A stretch of 64,000 nucleotides of DNA, taken from positions 48,987 to 112,986 of the forward strand of contig CAKUTI010000002.1 in the NCBI GenBank assembly GCA_934691925.1, read 5' to 3'. Of this stretch, positions 1-7,977 are shown in pieces. The DNA is from an uncultured Treponema sp. GTDB taxonomy: Bacteria > Spirochaetota > Spirochaetia > Treponematales > Treponemataceae. The position numbers were made by a program, and so were the translations under genes. The notes under the pieces are model-generated. The model was given only the letters and a program-made list of their open reading frames with translations, was not told the DNA's origin and made no database searches. Within the stretch, counting starts at the first letter, position 1, and every line of letters begins with the position of its first letter.

Positions 1-748
1 CGTCTCCTGTAGCTCCCTTGTGGTTTGTTGTTCCGAATCCGGCAAGCTCCGGCTTGTACTTCACAACCATCTCAGGATTAGCTCCGAATCCGCCAGTCGC
101 GATGATTACAGCTTTCGCGTTGATATTGTAAGTTTTTCCCTGAGACTGAACTTTTACGCCCGAAGCCTCGCCGTTCTTTCCTTTGAGGATTTCAACGACT
201 TTGCTGTTCAAGCGGATGTCAGCTCCCTGATTCTGCGCAGCCTTGTACAAAAGAGGAACAAGATGCGCTCCGATTGGCGCGCCTCCCTTCGGACGGTGGA
301 TTCTCTTGTTTGTAGCTCCGCCGAAAATTCCGACATCAGAAAGGTCAGCTCCTACGATTGGAGACTGAAGCCATTCAACAATCGCCGCAGAGTTGTCAAC
401 CAAAGTGTGAACAAGCGCAGGGTCGTTTAGATTGTATCCGCCCTTCATTGTGTCGTTGAAGAAAGTCTCCTTGTCATCTTTGATTCCGAGACGCTCCTGC
501 TCCTTTGTGTAAGAAGCGTTGAGACCGCCAGTTGAATAGTTTGTGTTTCCGCCGACGATGTTCATCTTTTCAAGGACGATTACTTTCGCGCCCTTGTTAG
601 CAGCCTCGGTTGCCGCTGTGAGTCCAGCTCCGCCAGCTCCGATGACAACGATGTCTGTTGATTCCGCGCCGCAGGAAACAAGCCCCGCGCCAAGAGCCAA
701 AGCCGCAAATCCAAAGCAAGCCTTTGCAGCAAAAGTTTTAATATTCAT
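1..748 (-). CDS. FAD-binding lipoprotein, fumarate/urocanate reductase-like flavoprotein (3' end cut by window)
   Basis: The reading frame starts at the ATG at 748 behind an AGGAGGTAAT ribosome site and runs off the window edge, so only about 249 N-terminal residues are visible. A signal peptide ends in a lipobox (LVSC). A dinucleotide fold follows, with GAGGAG and an acidic residue at the end of the second strand (VLEK). HRPKGGAPIGAH and ATGGFGANPEM match the FAD domain of the flavocytochrome c/fumarate reductase family. In that family it reduces fumarate, urocanate or similar enoates outside the cytoplasm. The gene lies 64 bp downstream of an FMN-binding protein gene on the same strand, which would supply electrons. 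The substrate cannot be told because the C-terminal catalytic part is outside the window. Confidence 0.85.
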   Translation of the reverse strand, partial: MNIKTFAAKACFGFAALALGAGLVSCGAESTDIVVIGAGGAGLTAATEAANKGAKVIVLEKMNIVGGNTNYSTGGLNASYTKEQERLGIKDDKETFFNDTMKGGYNLNDPALVHTLVDNSAAIVEWLQSPIVGADLSDVGIFGGATNKRIHRPKGGAPIGAHLVPLLYKAAQNQGADIRLNSKVVEILKGKNGEASGVKVQSQGKTYNINAKAVIIATGGFGANPEMVVKYKPELAGFGTTNHKGATGD

Positions 749-812
749 GAATTACCTCCTATTGATATTCATGTGAAAATATTTTCAATTTTCTGACATT
801 ACGCTGAATCCG

Positions 813-1172
813 CTACTGAGCCTGATTCAGCAAAGCCTGAATTCCTTCCTTCATCGCGTTTGATGTTACAGTCGCGCCGCTAACTGCGTCGATTTTCTCG
901 ATTTTCTTTCCGCCGATGAATGCCTTGATAATTTCATCCTCGGCAGGCTGCGCAAAGAACGACTCCTCCTGAGAAAGAACGTTCACAGCGGAAGGCTTTC
1001 CTTTTGAGACAACCATTTCAAGCTCAATGGGAGCGTTTCTTCCCTGAACTGTCACATTGTAAGTTCCGTCTTTGTACTGAATTTTAGGCGAAGAAGTTTT
1101 TCCGACGATGCAGAATGCGGAAACTGCAAGAAAAACGGCAGTCGCGACTGCCGCTGTCTTTGAAATCTTCAT
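813..1172 (-). CDS. FMN-binding domain protein, secreted electron carrier
   Basis: A 119-residue protein with an N-terminal signal/anchor segment (MKISKTAAVATAVFLAVSAF) and an FMN-binding domain. The motif DAVSGATVT near the C-terminus is the ApbE target sequence; its threonine normally carries covalently linked FMN. I chose the ATG at 1172 because GGAGG lies just upstream. A longer frame to 1253 has no ribosome site. It is first in an operon with the FAD-binding lipoprotein at 748-1. FMN-bind proteins of this type pass electrons to extracytoplasmic reductases, so the pair probably forms a small respiratory or electron-sink module. No apbE gene is seen in the window. Confidence 0.85.
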   Translation of the reverse strand: MKISKTAAVATAVFLAVSAFCIVGKTSSPKIQYKDGTYNVTVQGRNAPIELEMVVSKGKPSAVNVLSQEESFFAQPAEDEIIKAFIGGKKIEKIDAVSGATVTSNAMKEGIQALLNQAQ

Positions 1173-1253
1173 AAAGCAAATCCTCCAAACAATCTTTGAC
1201 TGATATTTTAGCACAATAAGCAAAAATATTGAAACCAAAATCGCACTTGCCAT

Positions 1254-1397
1254 GCTGAACTCGCGGTTTTTACCGCGCTCTGTTTCCGAATTTCTTTTGC
1301 AGATTCCGAAATAACATACGTTTTACAGCTTCGCAGATTTGCGCGGTGAAAATCAAAAGACAGAATAATAAATCTTCAAAAAAAATAAATATTTTCC
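1254..1397. repeat. Intergenic region with REP-like half-site and small hairpin
   Basis: The sequence upstream of the FMN-binding gene contains a hairpin with CGCGGT/ACCGCG arms near 1262-1277 and a half-copy of the dispersed CAGATTCCGAAA repeat near 1299-1312. No gene was seen. It separates two divergently read genes. Confidence 0.4.
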
Positions 1398-1425
1398 TAA
1401 AGTCGTTTTTCTAAAAACCGAAACT
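1398..1425 (+). promoter_or_regulatory. Sigma-28 (FliA)-like promoter of flaB
   Basis: TAAA at 1398-1401, then 15 nt, then ACCGAAAC at 1417-1424. This fits the flagellar sigma-28 consensus TAAA-N15-GCCGATAA well. Its position about 100 bp before flaB supports it. Confidence 0.7.
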
Positions 1426-1454
1426 ATTTATGTAGGGTGCAAAAAAGCCCAAGA

Positions 1455-1518
1455 ACAACAGGTTCAGAAAAAATCTTAAGGCCTGTCGTTAATTAACCAA
1501 AATTCTTACAAGGAGATA
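1455..1518 (+). promoter_or_regulatory. flaB leader: hairpin plus ACAAGGAG ribosome site (possible CsrA site)
   Basis: Arms AACAACAGG and CCTGTCGTT form a hairpin in the transcribed leader. The ribosome site reads TTACAAGGAGAT (1506-1517), which contains UACAAGGA, the core of the known CsrA SELEX consensus RUACARGGAUGU. CsrA represses flagellin translation in several bacteria, so this could be a CsrA target. That role is inference. Confidence 0.45.
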
Positions 1519-1522
1519 TTGT

Positions 1523-2383
1523 ATGGTTATCAATCACAACATGAGTGCAATGTTTGCACAGAGACAGGGCGGAGTAACAGAGCTCAACCAGACAAAAAAC
1601 ATGGAAAAACTTTCATCTGGTATGAAAATCAACCGCGCTGGCGATGATGCTTCTGGACTTGCTGTTTCTGAGAAAATGCGCGCGCAGATCCGCGGAATGA
1701 ACAAGGCTTCTGAGAACGCTCAGAATGCAATTTCTTTCATTCAGACAACAGAGGGATACCTTCAGGAAACAACTGACATCGTTCAGAGAATCCGCGAGCT
1801 TGCTGTTCAGTCATCAAACGGAATTTACACAGATGAAGACAGAATGCAGATTCAGGTTGAAGTTTCTTCACTCATCGCTGAGGTTGACAGAATCGCTTCA
1901 CAGGCTCAGTTCAACGGAATGAATATGCTCACAGGACGCTTTGCACGCGCTACTGGAGAGAACACAGTTACAGCTTCTATGTGGTTCCACGTTGGAGCAA
2001 ATATGGACCAGAGAGTTCAGGCTTACATCGGAACAATGACAGCTTCTGCTCTCGGACTCCGCAATGTTGGAAACGAAGAGATTATGGCTCTCAGCGACCC
2101 AGATTCAGCTAACCGCGCAATCGGAACTTTGGATGAGGCTCTCAAAAAGATTAACAAGCAGCGTGCTGACCTCGGCGCTTACCAGAACCGCCTCGAGAAG
2201 ACAGTTGCAGGATTGAACGTTGGAGCAGAGAACCTTCAGGCTTCTGAGTCTCGCATCCGCGACACAGACATGGCTAAAGAAATGGTTGACTTCACAAAGA
2301 ACCAGGTTCTTTCTCAGGCTGGAACTGCAATGCTCGCACAGGCGAACCAGAGCTCACAGAACGTTCTTTCACTTCTCCGCTAG
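1523..2383 (+). CDS. flaB: Flagellar filament core flagellin FlaB
   Basis: A 286-residue flagellin of normal spirochaete FlaB length without the variable D2/D3 domains. The N-terminus [14 protein letters not shown], the [14 protein letters not shown] block and the C-terminal [21 protein letters not shown] are typical. The N- and C-terminal coiled coils polymerise into the core of the periplasmic flagellum, which drives cell-body motility. There is no signal peptide because it is exported by the flagellar type III system. It has a strong AAGGAG ribosome site, a sigma-28-like promoter and its own terminator, so it is probably monocistronic. Treponemes usually carry several flaB paralogues, and which one this is cannot be told. 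Confidence 0.97.
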   Translation: MVINHNMSAMFAQRQGGVTELNQTKNMEKLSSGMKINRAGDDASGLAVSEKMRAQIRGMNKASENAQNAISFIQTTEGYLQETTDIVQRIRELAVQSSNGIYTDEDRMQIQVEVSSLIAEVDRIASQAQFNGMNMLTGRFARATGENTVTASMWFHVGANMDQRVQAYIGTMTASALGLRNVGNEEIMALSDPDSANRAIGTLDEALKKINKQRADLGAYQNRLEKTVAGLNVGAENLQASESRIRDTDMAKEMVDFTKNQVLSQAGTAMLAQANQSSQNVLSLLR

Positions 2384-2431
2384 TCTTAGCTGCATAAGCC
2401 AGCGTAGACTGACAGAATAAGATTATTGAAG

Positions 2432-2460
2432 ACCGCTTCCACATTGGAGGCGGTTTTTTT
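2432..2460 (+). terminator. Rho-independent terminator of flaB
   Basis: ACCGCTTCC, a 5-nt loop, GGAGGCGGT, then seven T. The 9-bp stem has one G-U pair. Confidence 0.9.
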
Positions 2461-2483
2461 ATTTCAATTCATAATAAAAATGC

Positions 2484-2540
2484 GTAATAAAGCAATCCGC
2501 TGCAAAAGCCAAATATTTTTTGCGCGGACTGCTTCATTAC
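2484..2540 (-). terminator. Long hairpin at the 3' end of the surface lipoprotein gene
   Basis: GTAATAAAGCAATCCGC and GCGGACTGCTTCATTAC pair over 15 of 17 positions around a 23-nt loop. On the minus strand it follows the lipoprotein stop codon and is followed by a short T run, so it probably terminates that operon. Confidence 0.6.
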
Positions 2541-2547
2541 TAGAAAT

Positions 2548-4521
2548 TTAGCGTGTGATTGTTACTGTTACCGGATAGGAAACATAAATATTTGTTGAAT
2601 ATCTTGCGCTGACTGTAATCTGATAAGTTCCGATATTGAGCTTTGAAAGCGGAATTTCAAAATCCTTTCCATCAGTTCCAACATCATATTCTGTTTTAGA
2701 CCAATATGTTTGCGCGCCTTTTGTAAGGGCAATTGTTACAGAATCATATTTGAAGTCATCTGTTATTTTGTTGCCGTCAGCAGCTGTCTTGAAGTTCCAT
2801 GTGGAAGAAGTTTTGGCATAAGCGTCAATGGTCAAAGTTTTTTGTCCGTCTGTGAACTGTGTTCCGTCAACAGTAAGCCAAGCGCCTTTGATAAAGTAAT
2901 CTTCTTTCTGCAGGAATTCCACATCCTGGGCGCCGTTTGAATATTTTGCGAAAAGCTCAAGGTTTTCAGAACCTGTGTAAGAAGTTTCAGTAAACTTAGT
3001 GCCGTCTTCTTTTGCCCATGCGCTCCAAGCGGCAGAGTCTGCATCAGATGTGGCTTTCAAAAGTCCGTCGTCTCCGTTTCCGTCCGGCTGCAATAACGCA
3101 TTGCCGTTTGTTGTTTCTTCGCAGAAATATTTCACGATATTTACAGCTGAGCCGGCTTTTGAAGTGTCTCCGTCTTCATAATAAACACCGCCGTTAAGAT
3201 TATATGTTATTCTGTAGCGGCTGATTACCGCGCTTGTAAATGCAGTTCCCTTTGCGCCGTCAGCAGTAACATACGCCCACTCTGATTTTCCGGCATCGTT
3301 TACAGCGCGAATTCTTGCGGCATAGCGCACGCCAAGCTCAAGATAAGCGGCGGCGGCAGTGTTTCCTGTCAAGAGAGAACCTGAGCCATAAAAATCGGAT
3401 GAAGAGAATTTTGCGTCAAAAGAATGAGCTTCAGCTCCCGAAGCAGCTGCCGCAGAAGTCCATTCATCATCGCTTGTTGGAAGAGTGGCTGTAGCTGCAG
3501 AGTCCGCAAGAGGAAGAACTTCAAGCTCGTAAGAAAGCTCGTTTTTAGAGCCTCGAGCCCATTCAAAATCAACTGTATAATAGCCGATTCTTTCATCTTC
3601 ACTGTTCGCTTCATAGCTTGCCTTGAAATCTGCCGGAGCAGAAGGCACTTCGCCAATCACATTTGGAATTGCAATTGAGTTGTCGACAGGCTTTCCCGGA
3701 AGAACGATAAGTGTGTCGCTCCAGACAAAGCTTTTCTTTGTGGCATCGCTTGTGTAAGTTACCTTGAAAAGATAAGTTCCAGGCGCCATTGAAGCAAGTG
3801 AATAATTTGCAGCCGCAGGTTCTGATGTTTCAAGCGAGGCAATGTCTTGGGCAGTCGCGTTTCCGCTTCCGTCGCCTTTATCTGTCGCGTCCGCTCCGTC
3901 GGTAAGCTTGTAAATGCCGGCTTTTATTGTGTAGCCGTCTGGAGTTGTCCAGCCGTCATTATAAAGCTTCATTGCAACAGAAGCCTCTTTTGTAAGACCG
4001 TCAGGAGAAAGCGTGAATTTTGCAGTGTCGCCGTAAGTCATATCAAGAGAAGCGTAGCCGATAAGAACCGCCTTTTCTTTCATTTCATCAAGCGTTGCCG
4101 GCACATCGTTCTTTGCAACCGCGGCAAGGGTAAATTCCCAGACTGCCGCCTCAGCGTCTATCTTTATTTTTCCGACAGTCTTTGAAACAGAGCCTGTTCC
4201 GGCATCTGTATTTCCTTCAAATTCCACCTTAGCAGGAGCGTTAAACTCCGTGCCGTTTGTAGCCACACCGTAGATATAAAGATCCACGCCGTCAGAATCA
4301 TAAGAATCCGGCATTATTGTTCTTGATGAGGCAAGGCTTCTTGAAGAGCCTGAAGCAAGCTCTGAATAGTTCGTGACTGCAATATTCAATGTTTTTGACT
4401 TTCCGTCTGAGTCAGAAACATATCCTCCGCTCAACTGATTTGCGCAAGAAGCAAAAAGCATTGCGGCAGCGGCAACAAAAAAACTTGCTGCGCGTGAAAC
4501 AATTTTTCCTTTTTCTTTCAT
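2548..4521 (-). CDS. Large modular surface lipoprotein with Fn3-like and InlB-repeat-like domains
   Basis: A 657-residue lipoprotein. The signal peptide ends in LFASC, and the ribosome site is GGAGG. Residues about 30-290 are beta-rich with no family I recognise. Residues about 295-425 look like a fibronectin type III domain (PADFKASYE through RIRAVNDAGKSEWAYVT). Residues about 435-525 (YRITYNLNGG through LELFAKYS) resemble Listeria-Bacteroides InlB B-repeats, which are surface adhesion modules. The last ~120 residues form another beta-sandwich. It is third after the beta-propeller gene and a small lipoprotein, all on the minus strand. It is probably a surface or periplasmic adhesin-like protein; the ligand is unknown. 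Confidence 0.75.
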   Translation of the reverse strand: MKEKGKIVSRAASFFVAAAAMLFASCANQLSGGYVSDSDGKSKTLNIAVTNYSELASGSSRSLASSRTIMPDSYDSDGVDLYIYGVATNGTEFNAPAKVEFEGNTDAGTGSVSKTVGKIKIDAEAAVWEFTLAAVAKNDVPATLDEMKEKAVLIGYASLDMTYGDTAKFTLSPDGLTKEASVAMKLYNDGWTTPDGYTIKAGIYKLTDGADATDKGDGSGNATAQDIASLETSEPAAANYSLASMAPGTYLFKVTYTSDATKKSFVWSDTLIVLPGKPVDNSIAIPNVIGEVPSAPADFKASYEANSEDERIGYYTVDFEWARGSKNELSYELEVLPLADSAATATLPTSDDEWTSAAAASGAEAHSFDAKFSSSDFYGSGSLLTGNTAAAAYLELGVRYAARIRAVNDAGKSEWAYVTADGAKGTAFTSAVISRYRITYNLNGGVYYEDGDTSKAGSAVNIVKYFCEETTNGNALLQPDGNGDDGLLKATSDADSAAWSAWAKEDGTKFTETSYTGSENLELFAKYSNGAQDVEFLQKEDYFIKGAWLTVDGTQFTDGQKTLTIDAYAKTSSTWNFKTAADGNKITDDFKYDSVTIALTKGAQTYWSKTEYDVGTDGKDFEIPLSKLNIGTYQITVSARYSTNIYVSYPVTVTITR

Positions 4522-4571
4522 TATTTTTCCTCCAAAAAAATAAAATCCTTAAAATGTCCGCCTGTACTTTC

Positions 4572-5084
4572 TCAAGGCTGATAAACCACAATTTTACAGT
4601 TGTCGCTATATTCTTTGCCCTCCTTGTCCGTTACTGTTAATGTGAGCTTGTAAGTTCCAGTTTCAAGACCTGAAGAGGGAACATACAAAACAAACGCTCT
4701 CGATGTCTCAGACGAGCCGTTGCTAAGACTGTATGCAACAGACTTTTCAACTGAATATGTCAAATTAAGACTCGTAACCTGCGCTATCTGCAAAAGTTTC
4801 CATTTATATGAGGCGCATTTTTCAGGACCGTAGAGATTCAAGGTCGCATCGCTTGCGACAAAATAAGTTGGACGAAGCATATTATCCGCGTTAAATCCGT
4901 CGTCGCCGGGCGAAAGGGCTGCGCTGGACTTTTTCACAGAAACATCCGATGAAAATCCTGAGTTGTAGTCAGAAAGCATTGAGCCGACTGAATTTGCGCA
5001 CGAAACAAAACTCAGTGCGAGAATCAGAATGAGAAAAACATAAAATCGGCAAAACTTTTTTAATTTGAATATTTTTCCGCTCAT
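4572..5084 (-). CDS. Small lipoprotein with Ig/PKD-like fold
   Basis: A 170-residue protein beginning with a signal peptide and lipobox (LSFVSCANS). The ATG at 5084 overlaps the stop of the upstream beta-propeller gene as ATGA, which indicates translational coupling; a longer in-frame extension lies wholly inside the upstream gene. The C-terminal half (TYKLTLTVTDKEGKEYSDNCKIVV) has the strand pattern of PKD/Ig-like domains. The function is unknown. It shares an operon with the propeller protein and probably with the larger lipoprotein 50 bp downstream. Confidence 0.7.
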   Translation of the reverse strand: MSGKIFKLKKFCRFYVFLILILALSFVSCANSVGSMLSDYNSGFSSDVSVKKSSAALSPGDDGFNADNMLRPTYFVASDATLNLYGPEKCASYKWKLLQIAQVTSLNLTYSVEKSVAYSLSNGSSETSRAFVLYVPSSGLETGTYKLTLTVTDKEGKEYSDNCKIVVYQP

Positions 5085-6760
5085 TTTTTTCTGTCCAGAC
5101 GAAAACAGACGCCCGCCCCTGCGCTCGCACAAAATTTCAAGATTGAATCCCAGGACGCACCTGCGAAAAAGCTCAAAAACTTAAATTCAAGCTGTATCCG
5201 CCCTGAAAAATTAAACGACGGAAAAATGCCGGAACTATAGAAGTCAGCCCCAATCTTTCGGTTCCATAAATACAAAAGGCTCGCGCCGGCCGAAACTTCC
5301 GCGCCCACAGCAATATCCTTATCTGAAAACGGCAATATAAAAATGCCAAAAGGAACAGAAAAACCTATTCCGGAAAGGCAAGGACTGTCCAAATCTTCCC
5401 CGTTAAGCGTGTAGTTATATGGAAAATTGTCTTTCGGAAAAGCGACAAACGGCCTGATTCTGCCGCCGATAAAAAACGGCTTTAAAACATCACAGGAAAT
5501 AAAAGAAAAGTCCGCGCCAACAGCAAACAGGAAAGGCTCTGGAACCGTAGCGCAGTCCAGCTGCAAATCCGCATAAAATCCTTCTTTTCGCCTGTTATCA
5601 CTAGAAACAGGCAATTTTCCTGAAGTTCCGGCAGACGTGCTGCCGCTATCACCAACAGAAGAACCGCTTCCGCTTGCAGCCGAAATTTTGCCGGATCCAT
5701 CTTTTAATGGAGTTTCCTCAGAATCAGGCTCCTCCGGGAAAAGCTCAAGTCCGCTGTCGTCAGCAAGCCATTTCCATAGATAAAGATTTCCTTTTTTTGT
5801 TGTAAAGAGAATTTTTTCGCCGTCAGGACTGAATGTTCCGGCGGAAAAGCTTTCTGATTTTCCAAGCGAAAGCGTTTTTATCAGATTGCCGCTGCCTGCG
5901 TCGAAAACGCAAAGACAGTTATTTTTAGTTCCAAGCACAATATACTTGCCGCCAGAAGAAAAACAGGCATCTCCGCTCAAGCCTTCGGGCACAGTGATTT
6001 CTGTAAGATTCGGAGACGTGCTTTCTTCAAGACCGTTAAAATGTGCGACAACAAGCTTGTCCTGCAGCATGGAAGACAAAAAGGCGGAGCCGTCAGAACT
6101 TATTTTCGGATAAACACCTGAATTGACATTCCATGAATACTCAGCAATGTTTTGATAAATGCCGTCAGAATTTGCGACAAGGTGAAATTTAGAATCCGAG
6201 GTTGAAACAATCAGACATTTTGAGTCGTCTGTCCTGCTCAAAAAGACAATTTCCTTATTAAAGTCAATCTTTTTATTCAAAAGATAGCTGTTCGAAGCAA
6301 GAAGCCTGTAATACTCAAAAAGATTCTTGCCGTCATATGGAAAAACAACAGAAAAGCCTTCTTCCCCAAAAACAGCAGCCTCCGCAGAACTTTTGTCCGA
6401 AGGAATCAAGTCTGTGAGAGCTCCAGAGTCTACGTCATACACCCCTATTGAACGGCAGCTTCTTACAGCAAGCATTTTCTTGCCGTTTCTAGAGAATTCC
6501 ATTGAAGCAACAAATGTGTTTCTGTTTTCTGAGGAAAAAGGCTCAAAGATTTTTTTAGGCATTAAATCATCCGAGCCGTAAAGAATAATCTTGTCTTCCT
6601 GCACTCCTGCAAAAATTGAGCCGTCAGGCGACCACGCCGGAAAACCAAAATATCCGTAAGCGTTTTTGACTTTTTCCACAAAGAGATTTTTTTCCTGAGC
6701 CTGCAAGAGAACAGAATAGAAAAAAAACAAGAAAATAAAAAATCTCTTAAAGAAAAACAC
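5081..6760 (-). CDS. Secreted WD40-like beta-propeller protein with barrel-like C-terminus
   Basis: I place the start at GTG 6760, giving 559 residues with a signal peptide rich in Phe and cleavage near LLQAQ. A start further upstream at 6796 would use the -35 box as coding sequence and put poly-G inside the gene. Residues about 20-350 contain WD40/TolB-like repeats such as FPAWSPDGSIFA and GTFSPDGEKILF. A Gly/Ser-rich linker follows, then a C-terminal ~170-residue section of alternating hydrophobic strands resembling an outer-membrane or beta-barrel domain. It heads an operon with the small lipoprotein. Expression may vary through the poly-G promoter spacer. Confidence 0.72.
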   Translation of the reverse strand: MFFFKRFFIFLFFFYSVLLQAQEKNLFVEKVKNAYGYFGFPAWSPDGSIFAGVQEDKIILYGSDDLMPKKIFEPFSSENRNTFVASMEFSRNGKKMLAVRSCRSIGVYDVDSGALTDLIPSDKSSAEAAVFGEEGFSVVFPYDGKNLFEYYRLLASNSYLLNKKIDFNKEIVFLSRTDDSKCLIVSTSDSKFHLVANSDGIYQNIAEYSWNVNSGVYPKISSDGSAFLSSMLQDKLVVAHFNGLEESTSPNLTEITVPEGLSGDACFSSGGKYIVLGTKNNCLCVFDAGSGNLIKTLSLGKSESFSAGTFSPDGEKILFTTKKGNLYLWKWLADDSGLELFPEEPDSEETPLKDGSGKISAASGSGSSVGDSGSTSAGTSGKLPVSSDNRRKEGFYADLQLDCATVPEPFLFAVGADFSFISCDVLKPFFIGGRIRPFVAFPKDNFPYNYTLNGEDLDSPCLSGIGFSVPFGIFILPFSDKDIAVGAEVSAGASLLYLWNRKIGADFYSSGIFPSFNFSGRIQLEFKFLSFFAGASWDSILKFCASAGAGVCFRLDRKK

Positions 6761-6766
6761 TATAAG

Positions 6767-6796
6767 AGTGTACCCCCCCCCGCATAAGAAAGTCAA
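6767..6796 (-). promoter_or_regulatory. Promoter with poly-G spacer, possible phase-variable switch
   Basis: On the minus strand TTGACT (6796-6791) and TACACT (6772-6767) are separated by 18 nt that include nine consecutive G (6781-6773). The GTG start follows 6 nt after the -10 box, so the transcript may be leaderless. Gain or loss of G would move the spacing around the 17-nt optimum. Confidence 0.6.
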
Positions 6797-6862
6797 TTGC
6801 GTTTTCTTTTTTTCTAAGAGATTTTTATAAAACTAACTGGTTATAAAGAATGATTCCGCACC

Positions 6863-7038
6863 GCAAAAGAAATTTTCAAGAGGCACACCTATTTCAGACT
6901 AAAGGAATACTTCCTAAGAGGCTAAGGTATACTTCCTTCAGTCCTTAGGAAGCCTTACTTCAGCTCTTAGGTAGGCTTCCTTCAGCCCTTAGCTAGGCTT
7001 CCTTCAGCTCTAAGGTATGCTTCCTTTAGTTTTTATGG
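6863..7038 (+). repeat. Dispersed intergenic element, copy A, built of ~22-bp tandem units
   Basis: Six imperfect units of the type AGCYCTTAGGTAGGCTTCCTTC lie between conserved flanks. The left flank contains AGGCAC and TTTCAGACTAAAGGAATACT; the right flank is TTTAGTTTTTATGG. The same flanks and unit type recur inverted at 40245-40416. No reading frame. It sits between the propeller promoter and the 3' end of rsmE. Confidence 0.85.
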
Positions 7039-7105
7039 AAAACGCGGGAAAAAACCGGCAATGCCAAATGATTTTCAAGGAAAGCGAAGCCTGAGCTCCG
7101 CGCTT

Positions 7106-7873
7106 CTAATTCAAAAATCCCATTGAGTCGAGAATTATTGAACTTGCGACTGTAGCGGCGGTCTCTGTGCGCAAGATGCGGCTTCCCATGCTGCAAAGCG
7201 TGAATCCAAATTCTTCGAGCAGGTCGCGCTCTTTTTCTGTCCAGCCGCGCTCGCTTCCAATTGCTGCGACAACGCTAAGCGCGCTCTCGTGAAGCAAAAA
7301 GTCATGCAGGCTTTTTTTTGCGCGCCGGTTATCCAAGGCGATTTTCGAGCACGCCTCCCATTTTACGAATCCGGATGTCAATCCGGATTTCTCATCTTTC
7401 AAAGAAGAGAGTGTGTCATAAAGATTATTATAGAAAGAAAGCTCTGGAACGTGGGTTGAAGCCGCCTGCGCTGTTCCATCAAGAAGCATTTCATACGCGC
7501 TTCCGTCTTTCACAACGTTTGAATTCAAGTAGGATTTCTCGGTAAGCTCAGTTCCTGTCAAAATAACTTTCTCGCAGCCAAGCCCCGCAACGTCACGCAA
7601 AAGCCGGCGGAGCTGAATCGGGCGAGGGAATCCGATTATCAGCGTAAGCGGATAAAGCTTTTTTCCGGCGGATTTCGCCTCAAAGTCAAAGAAAATTTCC
7701 CCGTCGTCAGAGATTTTTGTGATTCTCGCAGTTCCGGCAGCTCCACCGATAATTCCCGCGTCAAATTCGTCTCCTGCCTTTTTATGAAGAACCTTTATAA
7801 TATGCTGAGCGCGCTCATCTTTTTTTGAAAGCGGATTTTTAATTTCTTCCTTATCAAATAAACAGATATTCAT
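7106..7873 (-). CDS. rsmE: 16S rRNA m3U1498 methyltransferase RsmE
   Basis: A 255-residue SPOUT-family methyltransferase. The N-terminal PUA-like domain (residues about 1-70) contains HIIKVLHKKAGDEFD. The C-terminal knotted SPOUT domain carries FPRPIQLRRLL, IGSERGWTEKE (the GPEGG-like S-adenosylmethionine loop) and MGSRILRTETAA, all diagnostic. It methylates N3 of U1498 in 16S rRNA. ATG 7873 is chosen. A TTG at 7882 lies closer to the GGAG ribosome site (4 nt versus 13 nt) and remains possible. It stands alone on the minus strand. Confidence 0.92.
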   Translation of the reverse strand: MNICLFDKEEIKNPLSKKDERAQHIIKVLHKKAGDEFDAGIIGGAAGTARITKISDDGEIFFDFEAKSAGKKLYPLTLIIGFPRPIQLRRLLRDVAGLGCEKVILTGTELTEKSYLNSNVVKDGSAYEMLLDGTAQAASTHVPELSFYNNLYDTLSSLKDEKSGLTSGFVKWEACSKIALDNRRAKKSLHDFLLHESALSVVAAIGSERGWTEKERDLLEEFGFTLCSMGSRILRTETAATVASSIILDSMGFLN

Positions 7874-7977
7874 TGCAGACAAAACACTCCGTAAACGGTT
7901 TAAGACTTCAATTATTATAATAGAAAATTCAATTCAAAATTGAAGCTCTGCGTTAATAATATATTTCAGAGACAGTT

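Noticed and set aside
6880..7038. CRISPR-like tandem repeats
   Set aside because: The ~22-bp units are directly adjacent with no spacers, so this is a tandem repeat element.
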